A stretch of 64,000 nucleotides of DNA from Branchiostoma floridae (taxonomy: Eukaryota; Chordata; Leptocardii; Amphioxiformes; Branchiostomatidae): NCBI RefSeq assembly GCF_000003815.2, contig NC_049994.1, positions 2,529,502 to 2,593,501 on the forward strand, written 5' to 3'. Position numbers and translations under genes: made by a program. How positions within the stretch are numbered: the stretch's first letter is position 1; each line of letters opens with the position of its first letter. Positions 10,700-21,450 of this stretch are shown here, in pieces. Below the pieces are notes generated by a model. That model worked only from the letters and a program-made list of their open reading frames with translations. It was not told the origin of the DNA and did not search any database.

Positions 10700-11775
10700 A
10701 ACAGAAAAGAGAGACGAGCCCTGGTACAGGAGCAAGTCGGAAAGGCGACAGGCCAAGGCCGTAGAGTTGGCAGCGCAAGGCGCATGGAAGAAATGGAATC
10801 TCCCCAGCAGAAGAATCACATGGGCTGAGTTATGGAAGTTGGAGCCATTCAGAGTATCATTCATGCTTACGTCCGTGTACGACACGCTACCCTCACCAGT
10901 AAACCTGTACAGATGGAAACTCTTATAAGATAAGACCCAGCTTGCAAGCTCTGTGGTGAGAGAGGAATAATGGCTCATATCCTCTCCAGCTGTAAAGTAG
11001 CCCTCGCCCAGGGCAAGTACCGGTGGTGCCATGAGAAGGTGCTGTCGACCAATATTAGCTAGCATCCTGGAAGTAGAGAGGAGAAAAAAGCGCCACGTGG
11101 AAGCAAAACTCGCGCCAGCCATGGCATTTGTTAGAGAGGGTGAGAAGAGTCGTCGTCCCGCGACAGAAAGATCAGAAGCGAGCATACTACAGAAGGCGAG
11201 GGCATGGGAGCTGAAGGTAGATTTTGGAAGAAGGCTGCACTTCCCCCCAGTAGTTCAGACAAACTTACGGCCAGACGCAGTACTATGGTCAGAAGAAGGA
11301 AAGAAAAGCATACTGATTGAGCTTTACAGTGCCGTAGGAGGAAAGATGTGAGGAGGCACATGAGAGAAAGGTGAGAAAATACCACGACTTGCTCCAGTGT
11401 TGCAGAGAGAAAGGATGGCAGCCGTGGCTGTTCCCTGTAGAAGTAGTGTGTCGAGGTTTCCCAGCTCAGTCTACATGGAAGCTACAAACAGCACTAGGGG
11501 TAACTGGAAGAGCAAGAAAGAATGCAGTGCGAAGGGTAGGAGAAACAGCAGAGGCTGCCTCATGTTGGCTGTGGAGGAAAAAGGGAGGAAGTAGGCTGGA
11601 AGCCGGGAGGAGCGGACGAGTAGTGGGTTGCCCACCACTGCTGGACCCGACAGAAGGAGGATGTAACGGATAAGGGTCGAAACATCCGATGAGATCTAGA
11701 GCTGCTTCGTCTGAAGACGTCCGTAACCTCCCTGAGCGACGGCACTCCATTCATCCCTGTAGGTGAATGGAGTTT
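10700..11775 (+). mobile_element. 3' part of an RLE-type non-LTR retrotransposon, decayed
   Basis: Plus-strand frames, interrupted by frameshifts and stops, encode the C-terminal part of a retrotransposon polyprotein. First comes a zinc knuckle with C-x2-C-x7-H-x4-C spacing (CKLCGERGIMAHILSSC, 10943-10993). Next is a segment with LRPDAVLWS and ILIEL, resembling the PD-(D/E)xK restriction-like endonuclease of R2/R4/NeSL/Hero-type LINEs. Last is a conserved tail containing FPVEVVCRGFPAQS and GETAEAASCWLWR. The reverse transcriptase is absent, consistent with 5' truncation during insertion. A 10-bp stem (actccattca/tgaatggagt, 11744-11773) lies in the presumed 3' untranslated end. It is dead. 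The clade assignment rests on domain order and is inferred. Confidence 0.75.
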
Positions 11776-11811
11776 TAAAGGCATCATTGATGTTTATGAG
11801 GATTTTGTTTT

Positions 11812-12315
11812 TTTGTTTTTCCCGGCGTAAACCGGGTGTCGAGCTGCTTTCCTCTTTCGTCGTAGCGAGGGGTTAGAGGTGAACTACTGCGGGTGAGAGG
11901 AAGATATTTTACTATCGCAAACACTTTGCAAGGCGTCGTAATAAGTCCTCAGTCTGAGGTTCGTCCAAGCAGATGTGTCAATTGGATGAAAAAAAAAAGG
12001 AATTTGACCAAATAGTGACAAAAGAGTTGCCATGGTATTTTCAAGGACGTTATATGAGGTCCTTGGTATTTCAGTCAGTTTTTGCAGTCTGTCCGCCGGC
12101 CGGACAGTTCACTCCAAGGCCTCAATCAACTCCTACTAGGCTTTTATCCCTAACTCTGTGGCCAAAGTCGCCTATTCTGCCAAGTCGGAGTCCGGTCACG
12201 GTTCCCGTTGCCTTCTGTTCAATCGCTCACCAATAGATTCATATTATAAAACAATTATAAGTTTTGTTCCTGGGTATCAAAGAGTCGTGAGGCTTTTAAC
12301 ATGCCAATTAGGACG
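11812..12315 (-). repeat. Dispersed repeat family 'cctcagtctgagg', copy 2
   Basis: Same family and orientation as the copy at 8530-9115, with cctcagtctgaggttcg at about 11949 and the shared tail tcaccaatagattc...ttaacatgccaatta near 12225-12312 (compare 9047-9112). The copy is diverged, with a longer spacer between these two landmarks. Confidence 0.65.
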
Positions 12316-12504
12316 GGTGCCGAAGTCCCGCGTTGGAAGCCGAGTCACAGCAATAGCGATGAGGGCGGGTGGGAAAAGAAAATACTTACATCGCGATGAT
12401 ATTAGGTTCATGGGTTGGTGGTGGCAATACGTGCATTCTCAAATTTGATTTTGTCCGTCTGGGTGTTTGAACTTGACACTGCAGAATACGTTAGGTGCAA
12501 GCCG

Positions 12505-12950
12505 TAAGATAAAGAGGTCAGACTCAGGATAAAACATGCCGTTCTTCAACGTGCTGGCGGGAGTCAAGTATATTAGTAATCAGGGGAACAGGTTTGACCT
12601 TTGACCCGCAGTAGTTCACCTCTGACCCCACGCTACGACGAAAGAACAAAGCAGGTAGAGTCCCGGTTTACGCGAGGAGAAAACCAGTCTAGGAAGCAGG
12701 TAAGAATTAAAAGTGAGCAGCCAAGAATTTTAATACCGACCACAACAGTTTAGGCCATTTCTTTGGGGGACAAACGGAAGTCATGTGGTTGTAGGAGATC
12801 TCTGAATGTGAATATCATACATGGGGAGGGGGGCGAAACCAAATATACGTCTAACCCCTGCGGTCAAATACGGTAACGTGGCCGCTTTGGAGCGTATAAG
12901 TGGTGTTTTGGGGGTGATATTAAATTATTTGTAATTCTATCTAAGGCCTT
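12505..12950 (+). repeat. Dispersed repeat family 'cctcagtctgagg', copy 3
   Basis: Forward copy with ggcgggagtcaagtatatta, cacctctgacccca, gtcccggtttacgcgagga, ggggcgaaaccaaa and ggccgctttgg in family order. It forms a loose head-to-head arrangement with copy 2. Confidence 0.75.
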
Positions 12951-13448
12951 CAAATGATTAAACGCAAAAAAAAATGTGGAAATACCTTTGAAAGCAAGGA
13001 AGAAATGAGAATGGGGAGGGAGAGACTGTTTTAGCCTGTCTCATGTTTTTTTTTTTTTTTTGTGGAAAAACCGGAATGCGGAAAACCTTGTGCAGTCTGA
13101 AATTTAAAGATGGTCTGCATAAGTCGTAAGCTTCTAAGCACTAGTAAGCTACTAACTATTAATACTAGTCCTGAGCAAGATTGACGGGTTCAACAGTAAC
13201 TATAGACTATCAGGATTGCGATGGATATTGTAGCAAATTAATCTAGCTTAGATATTAAGAAAGAAAAAAAAAACACTTCTGTTTTCAACAAAACATACTA
13301 AAACTGTTTTGAGTTGTTATGCAGTGGGTTACAATTGTCTGATCAAGCTCAAACTCAAACAAGTTTGTTTTCTACTAATTTTCTATGACATGTTTTTGTC
13401 AACGTCATGCAAAAGGCTATAAAGATAACTTCTTCCTTTCCTTATTAG
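12951..13448. other. Spacer before a plus-strand zinc-finger copy
   Basis: AT-rich sequence ending in a splice acceptor (ttccttattag) at 13448, so it is presumably intron of the ancestral zinc-finger gene. No upstream exon was identified. Confidence 0.4.
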
Positions 13449-13455
13449 GAAGGAC

Positions 13456-14945
13456 ATGGCATCGTCAGAATATGGGTCTCCCACCGATGTAGAACATGAT
13501 GGTGGGTCTCCTACCGAGGGTTTACCAGCTTCATTGTGTTAGCAAAACAAGTATTGCTGAAGACCAGACGGCAGTACCAAGAGTCAACCTGATGTGTGCA
13601 ACGGCAGAATCTGGGTCTCCCATCGGGGTAGAGCAGAATCGCCATGATGGGTATCCCGCCGGGGTTTCCCATATTGACTTTTGCCGCACTTCAATAATTG
13701 CCGAAGAGCAGACGGCAGACAAAAAGGTTTACTTAAAGATCGTGAGTGAGCATACAGGAGAAAAACCCTACAAGTGTGACCAGTGTGACCATTCTACATC
13801 AGAAAAACCCAACTTGAACAGTCATCTAGCAACTCACACCAGAGACAAACCCTACATGTGTGGGGAGTGTGGGTACAGGGCAGTTAGTAGGTCCTACATA
13901 TCCCAGCATATGAGAACCCATACTGGAGAAAAACCCTACAAGTGTGACCAGTGCGACTATTCAGCAACACAAAAAGGGAATCTGTCAAGGCACGTACAAG
14001 CACAACACAGTGGCGAGAAACCATACATGTGTGAGAAGTGTGGATACAGGACAGCTCAAAAATCTAATTTAGTACAGCATATGAGAACTCATACTGGTCA
14101 AAAACCCTACAAGTGTGACAAGTGCGACTATTCTTCAGCACAGAAATCTAATTTAGACAAGCATATAGCACTAAAACACACCGGTAGAAAAAACCTTGAA
14201 GTGTGACCAGTGTGACTATTCTGCACACACGGAAACCCACCTTCACCACCATATAAGAACAGAGCACAGAGTCGGTAAACCCTACGTGCGTGTTGAGACA
14301 ACTCAAAAGTCTAAATTGTCTAAACATATAACAACACATACATGTGAAGAACCAAACATGTATCACCAGAGGGACTTGTCTACAACACAGAAATCCAACT
14401 TGAACAGCCATATAGCAAACCACACCGGAGACAAACCCTACATGTGTGGGGAGTGTGGGTTCAGGACAGCTCATAGGTCCTACATATCCCTTCACATGAG
14501 AACTCATACTGGAGCGAAACCCTACAAGTGTGACCAGTGCGACTATTCTACTGCACAGAAATGCAATTTATCAAGGCATGTGAAAACAAATCATTCTGGC
14601 GAGAAACCTTACATGTGTGGAGAGTGTGGGTTCAGGACAACGCAAAAGTCTAACTTAGTACAGCATATGAGAACCCATACAGGTGAAAAACCCTACAAGT
14701 GTGACCAATGCGACTATTCTGCAACACAGAAATCCAATTTACGCAATCATATAGCAGCCAAACACACTGGTGAAAAACCATACAAGTGTAACAAGTGCGA
14801 CTATTCTGCAACACAGAAAGGTAATTTGTCAAAGCATGTAGAAGCAAAACATGCGAAAATCCCTACATTTGTGGGGGTGTGGGTACAGGACAACTCACAA
14901 GTCTAATTTTTCTTTACATATGAGAACCCACAAGTGTGCTAAAAG
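13456..14945 (+). pseudogene. Frameshifted C2H2 zinc-finger gene with a duplicated leader
   Basis: A start (MASSEYGSP, 13456) follows a splice acceptor exactly as in the sister copies, but its frame stops after 28 codons. A one-base shift near 13518 moves the leader (KTSIAEDQTA...VNLM) to another frame. A second leader copy (ATAESGSPIGVEQ, DGYPAGVSHIDF, TADKKV) follows directly, then five complete fingers up to 14167. Another shift in the run of a's near 14190 ends that frame. The next frame, to about 14870, carries eight more units, of which the second and third lack cysteines (KPYVRVETTQ, MYHQRDLST). A further lesion near 14860 moves the last finger into a third frame. A truncated protein from ATG 13592 to the stop at 14206 (five fingers) is possible. 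The a-run shift could be an assembly error, but the lost cysteines are real decay. Confidence 0.75.
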
Positions 14946-15340
14946 TGAGACATTTTTTGCAACATCCAGTTTCGACAATTATCAAAACACACCGATGATA
15001 CATAATGTAAACTCAAGGGTTTCAATAATGTATGGATTTAATGAGATAAGCCATCTGCATTTTGAATACTACTAATAATAATAATAATAACTTTATTTCA
15101 AGATCATGCTCGTGGTCTAATTGTAAAATAAGACAGTGGTATACAGAACAGAACGTGAATATGTCATCTATTTTAAATCTATAAAATATACATAAACTTT
15201 CTAGTGGGTTTGACGTCTTTTTCGTATGTAATGCGAGTTGAACATTTTCGTATATAAACGGGGTGGGCGACTTAAGCAAGACCACTTTTTTGTTGGTCAT
15301 TGAGGTGTAAAAAGCTTGGAAAAAATTTATAGATTTCAAG
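14946..15340. other. AT-rich flank with (TAA)n microsatellite
   Basis: A short taa repeat sits at about 15073-15090, followed by ctttatttcaagatcatgct. A diverged match to that segment (tttgcaaaatcatgctcga) occurs near 43680, suggesting a dispersed 3'-end repeat. No gene is seen. Confidence 0.4.
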
Positions 15341-15347
15341 GAATACT

Positions 15348-15912
15348 CGAACAGTCTTCTTCGTTTCACAACCTCTTTTTATTCTTCTGCAGACGTTTCA
15401 GTGACTGTCTGTCACCTTCATCAGTGCAAAATGGAATATACTAATCGTTACTCGGTGCCACAATTATTTTATTGCTGACTTACTCATAGACTACTCTCTG
15501 ATTCCCCACAAACCCGATTGTTTCTACAAGTACATGTACCTGGCCCCAGGAAGGTCAGCACTACGGGGAGAACAACTAGCCCATGCAGCGCCCTCAACAG
15601 AATCACCAAGAACATCGTTTTGAAAAAGGTGCGAAAGATGTAAGAACGGGCGGTGGACAAGGCTGCTACACCTAGTATGGTGGAGAGGCAACCCTGTAGG
15701 ATGGGCATACCTAACGTGTTAAGGGCAAACACTGCTCTAGCATTGCTANNNNNNNNNNNNNNNNNNNNNNNNNNNNNNNNNNNNNNNNNNNNNNNNNNNN
15801 NNNNNNNNNNNNNNNNNNNNNNNNNNNNNNNNNNNNNNNNNNNNNNNNCTGATTTTGAGGTTGTGAAACGAAGAAGACTGTTCGATTGATCTACCAACCT
15901 GATGAAACTATA
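15348..15912. mobile_element. Foldback element with 28-bp perfect inverted ends, spanning the gap
   Basis: The 28 bases at 15348-15375 are the exact reverse complement of 15857-15884 (core cagtcttcttcgtttcacaa). The left arm continues into gacgtttcagtgactgtctg, and the right flank has ccaacctgatgaaact. The latter is the reverse complement of agtttcatcaggttgg, also found beside the related foldbacks at 52222 and 53359. Part of the interior is lost in the N gap. Confidence 0.8.
15749..15848. other. Assembly gap (100 N)
   Basis: Exactly 100 N, a conventional placeholder, so the true missing length is unknown. It falls inside an inverted-repeat element, a type of structure that commonly breaks assemblies. 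Confidence 0.99.
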
Positions 15913-17340
15913 TACGGGGGTTCAAGGAATACTTTCCTTCTTTCGGGATAGTATTGTGAACATTGACAGAAAAAATGTAGTTCATCTTTCACCGTATGTC
16001 CTGTACAATATTTACCATCGTCAACGTCAACGTCTGCTTTCAAATATGGTATACAAGAAGGACTTATGTGAGAAGTAGCTTGAATAGTCAGTTATGAACA
16101 TTAAATTTGATATACTTCAAGGAACTATTCATTTATTTATTTTATTTTTAAAAACAATGCAGGCTGCACGAAGAAATCCCTTGACAGTTTATATTGTCCT
16201 GCGCAGAGAGCAATGATTTTTACTCAAATAGCTTTCGGGCAGGAAAAAAATCACCCCAGAAGATAGATAAGGCCACGTTGATTTGATTATATTAATGACA
16301 TTCGCGCTCGCACCAATTTTCGGCCATTTCCAAAAAAAAAAAGTGAAAGTACAGAAAGAAAAAAATCTTTTGTTGGTTGGGAAAGGTACCAGTACAGACA
16401 ATTCAGGTCCAGAGGATCATTTCCAGGTCCGGACATGAACCTGGACCTGGTTGTCTGAGGAAACTTGAGAACTGGCAATGCTCAAAACAATGGTAATTGG
16501 TCAACTTTGCTACAAACGAATCTGTTTGGTGGATTATTGGACTCCAAATGGCTGCCGACATAGTGTGTCCATTTTGATGTTTTTTTCAGGTCTGTTTTTT
16601 CGGATTGTCCAAGAAGAAAAAAATGTTTTGCACCCGTATGATGTACTGGGCCCTACACCTAACTGTTGGTATACCATACTATGTGTGTTTAGCCCTATGT
16701 TCAACCTTCCTGGCCACTTCCATTTCATACTGAAGGCAACTTTTTTTTTTTTGGCCAAACTTTATTTTTTTTTTATTCGCTCGCTCGCATCAGTTTTGGA
16801 GTTCCCGGAGGATGTCATCCATAGAATCAAATTAACATGGCCTAAGGTACAATAATAGGATTTATGTTTTTTTTTTTTTTTTACTTTTTTTTTCTGCAAA
16901 ACTAGTCCATTGCCTTTTCGTAAACATGCTTGAGCAGTAGTTCATAATTGATCATTTTGATATTAAAGATATCTAACCTGCTACCATAAAAAAAATTTTA
17001 AAGAAAGCTTTTTAAAAAAGCTGGCTGGTGCTTATTTTGGGGATTTTTGAAACCGGGGGCTGGGCAAAGAATAAAGCATGTGTTTGCCGTTACGAATTAT
17101 TGTTGGTAACTTAAATGTTTGATGAGTTTTTTTAGGCGTGTCTGACTTATGGTATCGCCACGGGAGGCATCGGGTATACGTAATCTAAAAAGAAAAAAAA
17201 AGAAAAAACAGCGGGTCTTGGGCCGTCATATTCGGTCAGAGGATGGGCGAATACGTTAGCCAACAAATGCGCTAAAATGTTTTGCATGTCGTCCAGGAAT
17301 TTTCTTAAAATAGGCAACTTTCAAACTTTTTTTTGGCCAA
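15913..17340. other. AT-rich spacer with homopolymers
   Basis: No supported gene. The sequence holds T and A runs near 16740-16780 and 16867-16892 and an uninterpreted pair of ggtccagg-like words near 16407-16449. Frames of up to 125 codons here are low-complexity and show no domain. Confidence 0.35.
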
Positions 17341-17360
17341 TTTTTTAGTGAAAAAGGACT

Positions 17361-17420
17361 GTGCGGGCCGGAGCTGGACCGTGCGGGCCGGAGCTGGGAC
17401 GTGCGGGCCGGGGCTGGAGT
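17361..17420. repeat. Three 20-bp tandem units
   Basis: gtgcgggccggagctggacc is repeated three times with small changes. This GC-rich patch stands out sharply in AT-rich surroundings. It is followed by a loose gcatcca/tgcatg repeat to about 17495. Confidence 0.85.
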
Positions 17421-17574
17421 TTAGCGGGGGTGAAGAAGGGCTTGATCCATGCATCCATGCAAAATGCATCCATATCCATTGAACATGCATCAATTGAAAG
17501 ACCCGCTTCTCCCGTCTCAAAGCTGGTGCTACGCACCAGCAAAATCTTGGTTAGCGATTGACATTCCCTCGAAC

Positions 17575-18010
17575 GAGTTAACGGTAAGGCAAATAGGTTG
17601 AACCTCAGACTGGGAACTTACCATGACTCTTTTTAACATGTTGGCGGGAGTCAAATATCTGGGACATCAGGAGAAGGTACTCACCTTTGACCTGTACCAC
17701 TTCACCTCTAAACCCCTCGGTACGACGGAAGAACAACAGCCGAGCGCCGGATTTAACGCGAGGACAAAAACGTCATAGGAAGCAGGTAAGACGTAATTAC
17801 AAGCTGCCCAGTATTTCTATATAGAGCTTAATAGTTTGGGGTCGGTTCTGTGGAAGAAACCAGAGAAATGTTGGAAGTTTATAGGACATTTCTGGATGTT
17901 AAGGAAATCGTTCAGGGGGAGGGGGCGAGACCAAACTTGCCCCATCATCACCTCCGAAAATCATACAGCAGGGAATGTTGCTGTTTTAGTAGGTATGGAA
18001 TACATAGCAC
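17575..18010 (+). repeat. Dispersed repeat family 'cctcagtctgagg', copy 4
   Basis: Forward copy beginning gaacctcagactggg and carrying ttggcgggagtcaa, ctcacctttgacc, acttcacctct, aggaagcaggtaag and ggggcgagaccaaac in family order. Confidence 0.75.
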
Positions 18011-18700
18011 CATATAAGGACATTAAATGGTTTTCAAGGGACACGTGTAAACATACAGAAGTGAACTGTGAACCAGGCAGGGGATGGGGCTTGGGATGAT
18101 GGCTCGGACATTTTTTTTCAGGTTGTTGAAAAAAAAAAAAAAGGTTTTGGTATCATCTATTTTTTCCAGTTTCTTTAAACCTACTAGTACTATAACAGTG
18201 TTAGTAACATCTGTATTGATAACAGAAGAAATGTTGGAATATGTTCTATAGATGCATAATATTTAATTTATCACCATTAATACTACCTAGCAAAGTTCAA
18301 TTTTTGTAAGAAAAGCAAAGTATCCAAAAAGAGTTTGGCCGAAACTGTACGACCAGATCAAATAACTACAATTGATTGAAACGATTTGTGGGGATAAAGA
18401 ATTATATATCGCCTCATCTTTGCGACATCATTGAGCAAATGTAAACAATTTTTCTTCCTTTTCAATACACGCAAAATTGCAAGTACAAGGACATGTATGG
18501 ATGGTGGGCATAAGTCAGCCATGCACCAAACAACATCCTGCCAGCATATGGTATAATCTTGTACAGATACTGAGAAATGTTTCAAAAATTCAATAATGCA
18601 GACACAATGGCACAGGCAGTGCTGAAAATCCTTTGCACGTGGCATCAGGGGGATGGTTGACAGGGAATGCCTACTTGAAATTGGAAAGTCATGTTTCGAC
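18011..18700. other. Spacer without a supported gene
   Basis: AT-rich sequence with no recognisable coding, RNA or repeat feature beyond short homopolymers near 18112-18142. Confidence 0.3.
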
Positions 18701-18701
18701 G

Positions 18702-18790
18702 GGCATGTATGGAATGTTAGCCCAGCATGTTCCCAGGCATGTATGGAATGTTAGCCTGGCATGTTCCCAAGCATGTATGGAATGTGAATA
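18702..18790. repeat. 34-bp tandem repeat, 2.6 copies
   Basis: The word gcatgtatggaatgttagcc recurs with a 34-bp period from 18702, with partial copies starting near 18736 and 18770. It runs directly into a dispersed-repeat copy. Confidence 0.85.
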
Positions 18791-19060
18791 TGGTAGAAAT
18801 GAAGGGGGGGGGGGGGAGGCGAAACCAAACATACGTGCCACACTCATGACCTCCGCCCGTCATGTAGGAGGCAGAATGGCCGCTTTGGAGGATGTGATGT
18901 AAGTGGCGTTTTGGAGCGTGTGAGATTATCAGTAATGCCATGTAAGGCCGTTAAGTGGTTTGTAACGCTCACATGTGGAAATACATCGAAGCGACTTCTA
19001 AAAGTAAGGCATTGGGAGAGGAGACCTTTTACTATTTTAGCCTGTCTCATTTTCCAAAGC
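18780..19060 (+). repeat. Dispersed repeat family 'cctcagtctgagg', copy 5 (3' half)
   Basis: A run of g's is followed by aggcgaaaccaaacatacg, catgtaggaggc, ggccgctttgg and cctgtctcat, the 3' half of the family. The 5' half is missing and seems to be replaced by the 34-bp tandem repeat. Confidence 0.7.
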
Positions 19061-19625
19061 AGTGGGCAGATATTTGTATCTTTGACTATTGTTAGATTCT
19101 GCTGTTTGTTAACTAAATCAGTTTTCATCAAATTTCAGTTTAGTGTAACAGTAGGGTAAGCTGACGTCATAATTATGTCACAATATAATCTTTGCTGCTC
19201 TAGTATATATAACTTTCATGTCTGTTATGGTATGTCTTTAATGGCTGTTATGGCGGTAACTAAGCTTTAAGCTTCAAAACAATAAAGTTTATTAGTCTGT
19301 AAATTTCTTAGAGAAATATTCCATGTACAAGAACACTAGTATATGCTTAGTTTTCTGATTTTTGAGTGGCCTATTCCACCTTGTCCCCCCCCCCCCCAAC
19401 GACCTGGAGTTTAAAGCACCTGGTATGTGGGTAGATAGGATTGTAAGGGCTGACAGAGAAATTATTGCACCTTACTCTAGCTAACAAAATTACCAAAATT
19501 CAAGAAAACCTTTTTTTTTCACATGCCAAAGTTTGGTTAGAATTATGCGCTTCAGTTAAGCTCACTAATTAATAATTTCCCAATATCACGATGAGTTAAA
19601 ATGATTTCTTTATCATTTTCATTAG
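19061..19625. other. Spacer ending in a splice acceptor
   Basis: AT-rich sequence that ends in tttcattag at 19625, probably the last part of an intron in the 5' untranslated region of the zinc-finger copy that follows. A c-run is present near 19385-19398. Confidence 0.4.
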
Positions 19626-19628
19626 GAC

Positions 19629-21450
19629 ATGGCAACAGCAGTACATGAGTCTCACACCAAAGTGCAGCAGAACTGCTACGCTGGCTCTCTCATCGAGGTT
19701 CCTCAGCTTGACTGCGACAGCAAAACAAGCAGTGCTGAAGACCGGATCGCAGAACAAGATGTCAACTTGAAGAAATCTGGTGAGAAACACTTCACGTGTG
19801 AGGAGTGTGGCGGCAGTACAGCTCGAAATAATAACTTTTCTGTACACATGAGAACCCATACAGGTGAGAAACCTTACAGGTGCGACCGGTGTGACTATTC
19901 TGCTGCACGGAAACCCCCATTAGAAGAGCATAAAGGAAAACACAGTGTTGAGAAACCCTACAAGTGTGGGGAATGCAGCTACAAAACAGCTCAAAAACAC
20001 CACTTATCCAGGCATATGAAGACTCATACAGGAGAGAAACCCTACATGTGTGGGGAATGTGGGTACAGGACAGCTCAGAAGGCAAATTTATCCCAACATA
20101 TGAGAACGCATACAGGTGAAAAGCCATACAAGTGTGACCAGTGCGACTATTCTGCAGCATTGAAATGCCATCTAGACCAGCATATTGCAGCAAAGCACAC
20201 CGGTGAGAAACCCTACAGTGTGGAGAGTGCGGGTACAGAACAGCTTACAGGTCTGCCTTATCCACACATATGAGGATCCATACTGGGAAAAAAACCTACA
20301 AGTGTGACCAGTGTGACTATTCAGCAACACAGAAAGTCTATTTACTTTCTCATCTAGCAAAACACAGTGATGAGAAAACCTACATGTGTGGGGAGTGTGA
20401 CTATTCTACAAATCTGAAGTCTAGTTTGAACAAACATATATCAAAACACAACGGTGGAAAATCATATACGTGCGAAGAGTGTGGGTACAGAACATCTGTC
20501 AGGACTAACCTATCCCAACACATAAGAACTCATACCGGTGAAAAGCCCTACAAATGCGACCATTGTGACTATTCTGCTGCACAGCAAGCTCACTTGGATA
20601 CACATGTGGTAAAGACACACTGGTGAGAAACCTTACATGTGTGGGGAGTGTGGGTACAGAACAACAACAAAGTCTAGCTTATGCCAACATATGAGAAAAG
20701 TGTGACCGGTGTGACTATTCTGCTGCACGGAGTGGTGCCTTGGCCCAACATCTAATAACTCACACTGGTGACAAACCTTTTAAGTGTGGGGATTGTGGGT
20801 TCAGGACAGCTCACAAGTCTTACTTATCCAAGCATAGGAGGACCCACACAGACGAACCCTACAAGTGTGACCAGTGTGACTATTCTGCCGTCAGGAAAAG
20901 CAGCCTTAACATCCAAAACAGCCTTAACAGCCAAAACACACCGTTGAGAGACCCTATAAGTGTGTTGAATGCGGGTACAGAACTGCTCAAAAGTCTAACT
21001 TATACAATCATGTGAAAACTCATACAGGGCAAAAGCCATATAAGTGTGACCAGTTTGACTATTCATCAGCCATGAAATCCAATTTGATCAGGCATATAGA
21101 AGCCAAACACACCGGTGAGAAACCCTACATGTGTGGGGAGTGTGGATACAGAACAGCTTGTAAGTCTGCCATACCCAAACATATGAAAATTCATACAAGA
21201 CAAAAACTATACGTGTGAGCAATGTGATTATTCTGCAGCACAGAAATACAATTTGCACAGGCATATATTGGCTCAACAAATGAGTGACAAACCGGTGACA
21301 AACCCTACATGTGTGGAGAGTGTGGGTACAGGGCTAGTGTAAAGTCTACCTTGTCCTATCACATGGAAATCCATATAGGTGAAAAACTCTACAACTATAA
21401 GCGAAAAATCAAGTTTGAACATGTAGTGTGACTATTCAGCAGCAAGAGAA
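19629..21450 (+). pseudogene. Multiply frameshifted C2H2 zinc-finger gene
   Basis: The start MATAVHESHTKVQQ lies three bases after a splice acceptor and opens the family leader (KTSSAEDRIAEQDVNL). Five complete fingers follow. A 2-base loss in the PYMCGEC linker near 20213 ends the frame at 20273. The next frame (to 20626) holds four fingers and ends through a one-base shift in the KHTGEK linker near 20613. Another lesion near 20695 (HMRKCDRC) removes the linker between two fingers. Further finger frames at 20740-21015 and 21012-21218 continue, with a cysteine lost in CDQFDYS, and relics reach about 21450. In total there are at least five lesions, so the full-length protein is dead. A 214-residue product with five fingers could still be made from the first frame. 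Confidence 0.78.

Noticed and set aside
15484-15897. 137-codon frame across the gap
   Set aside because: It is translated through 100 N and lies within a foldback element.
16478-16855. 125-codon ORF
   Set aside because: It runs through T homopolymers and has no recognisable motif.
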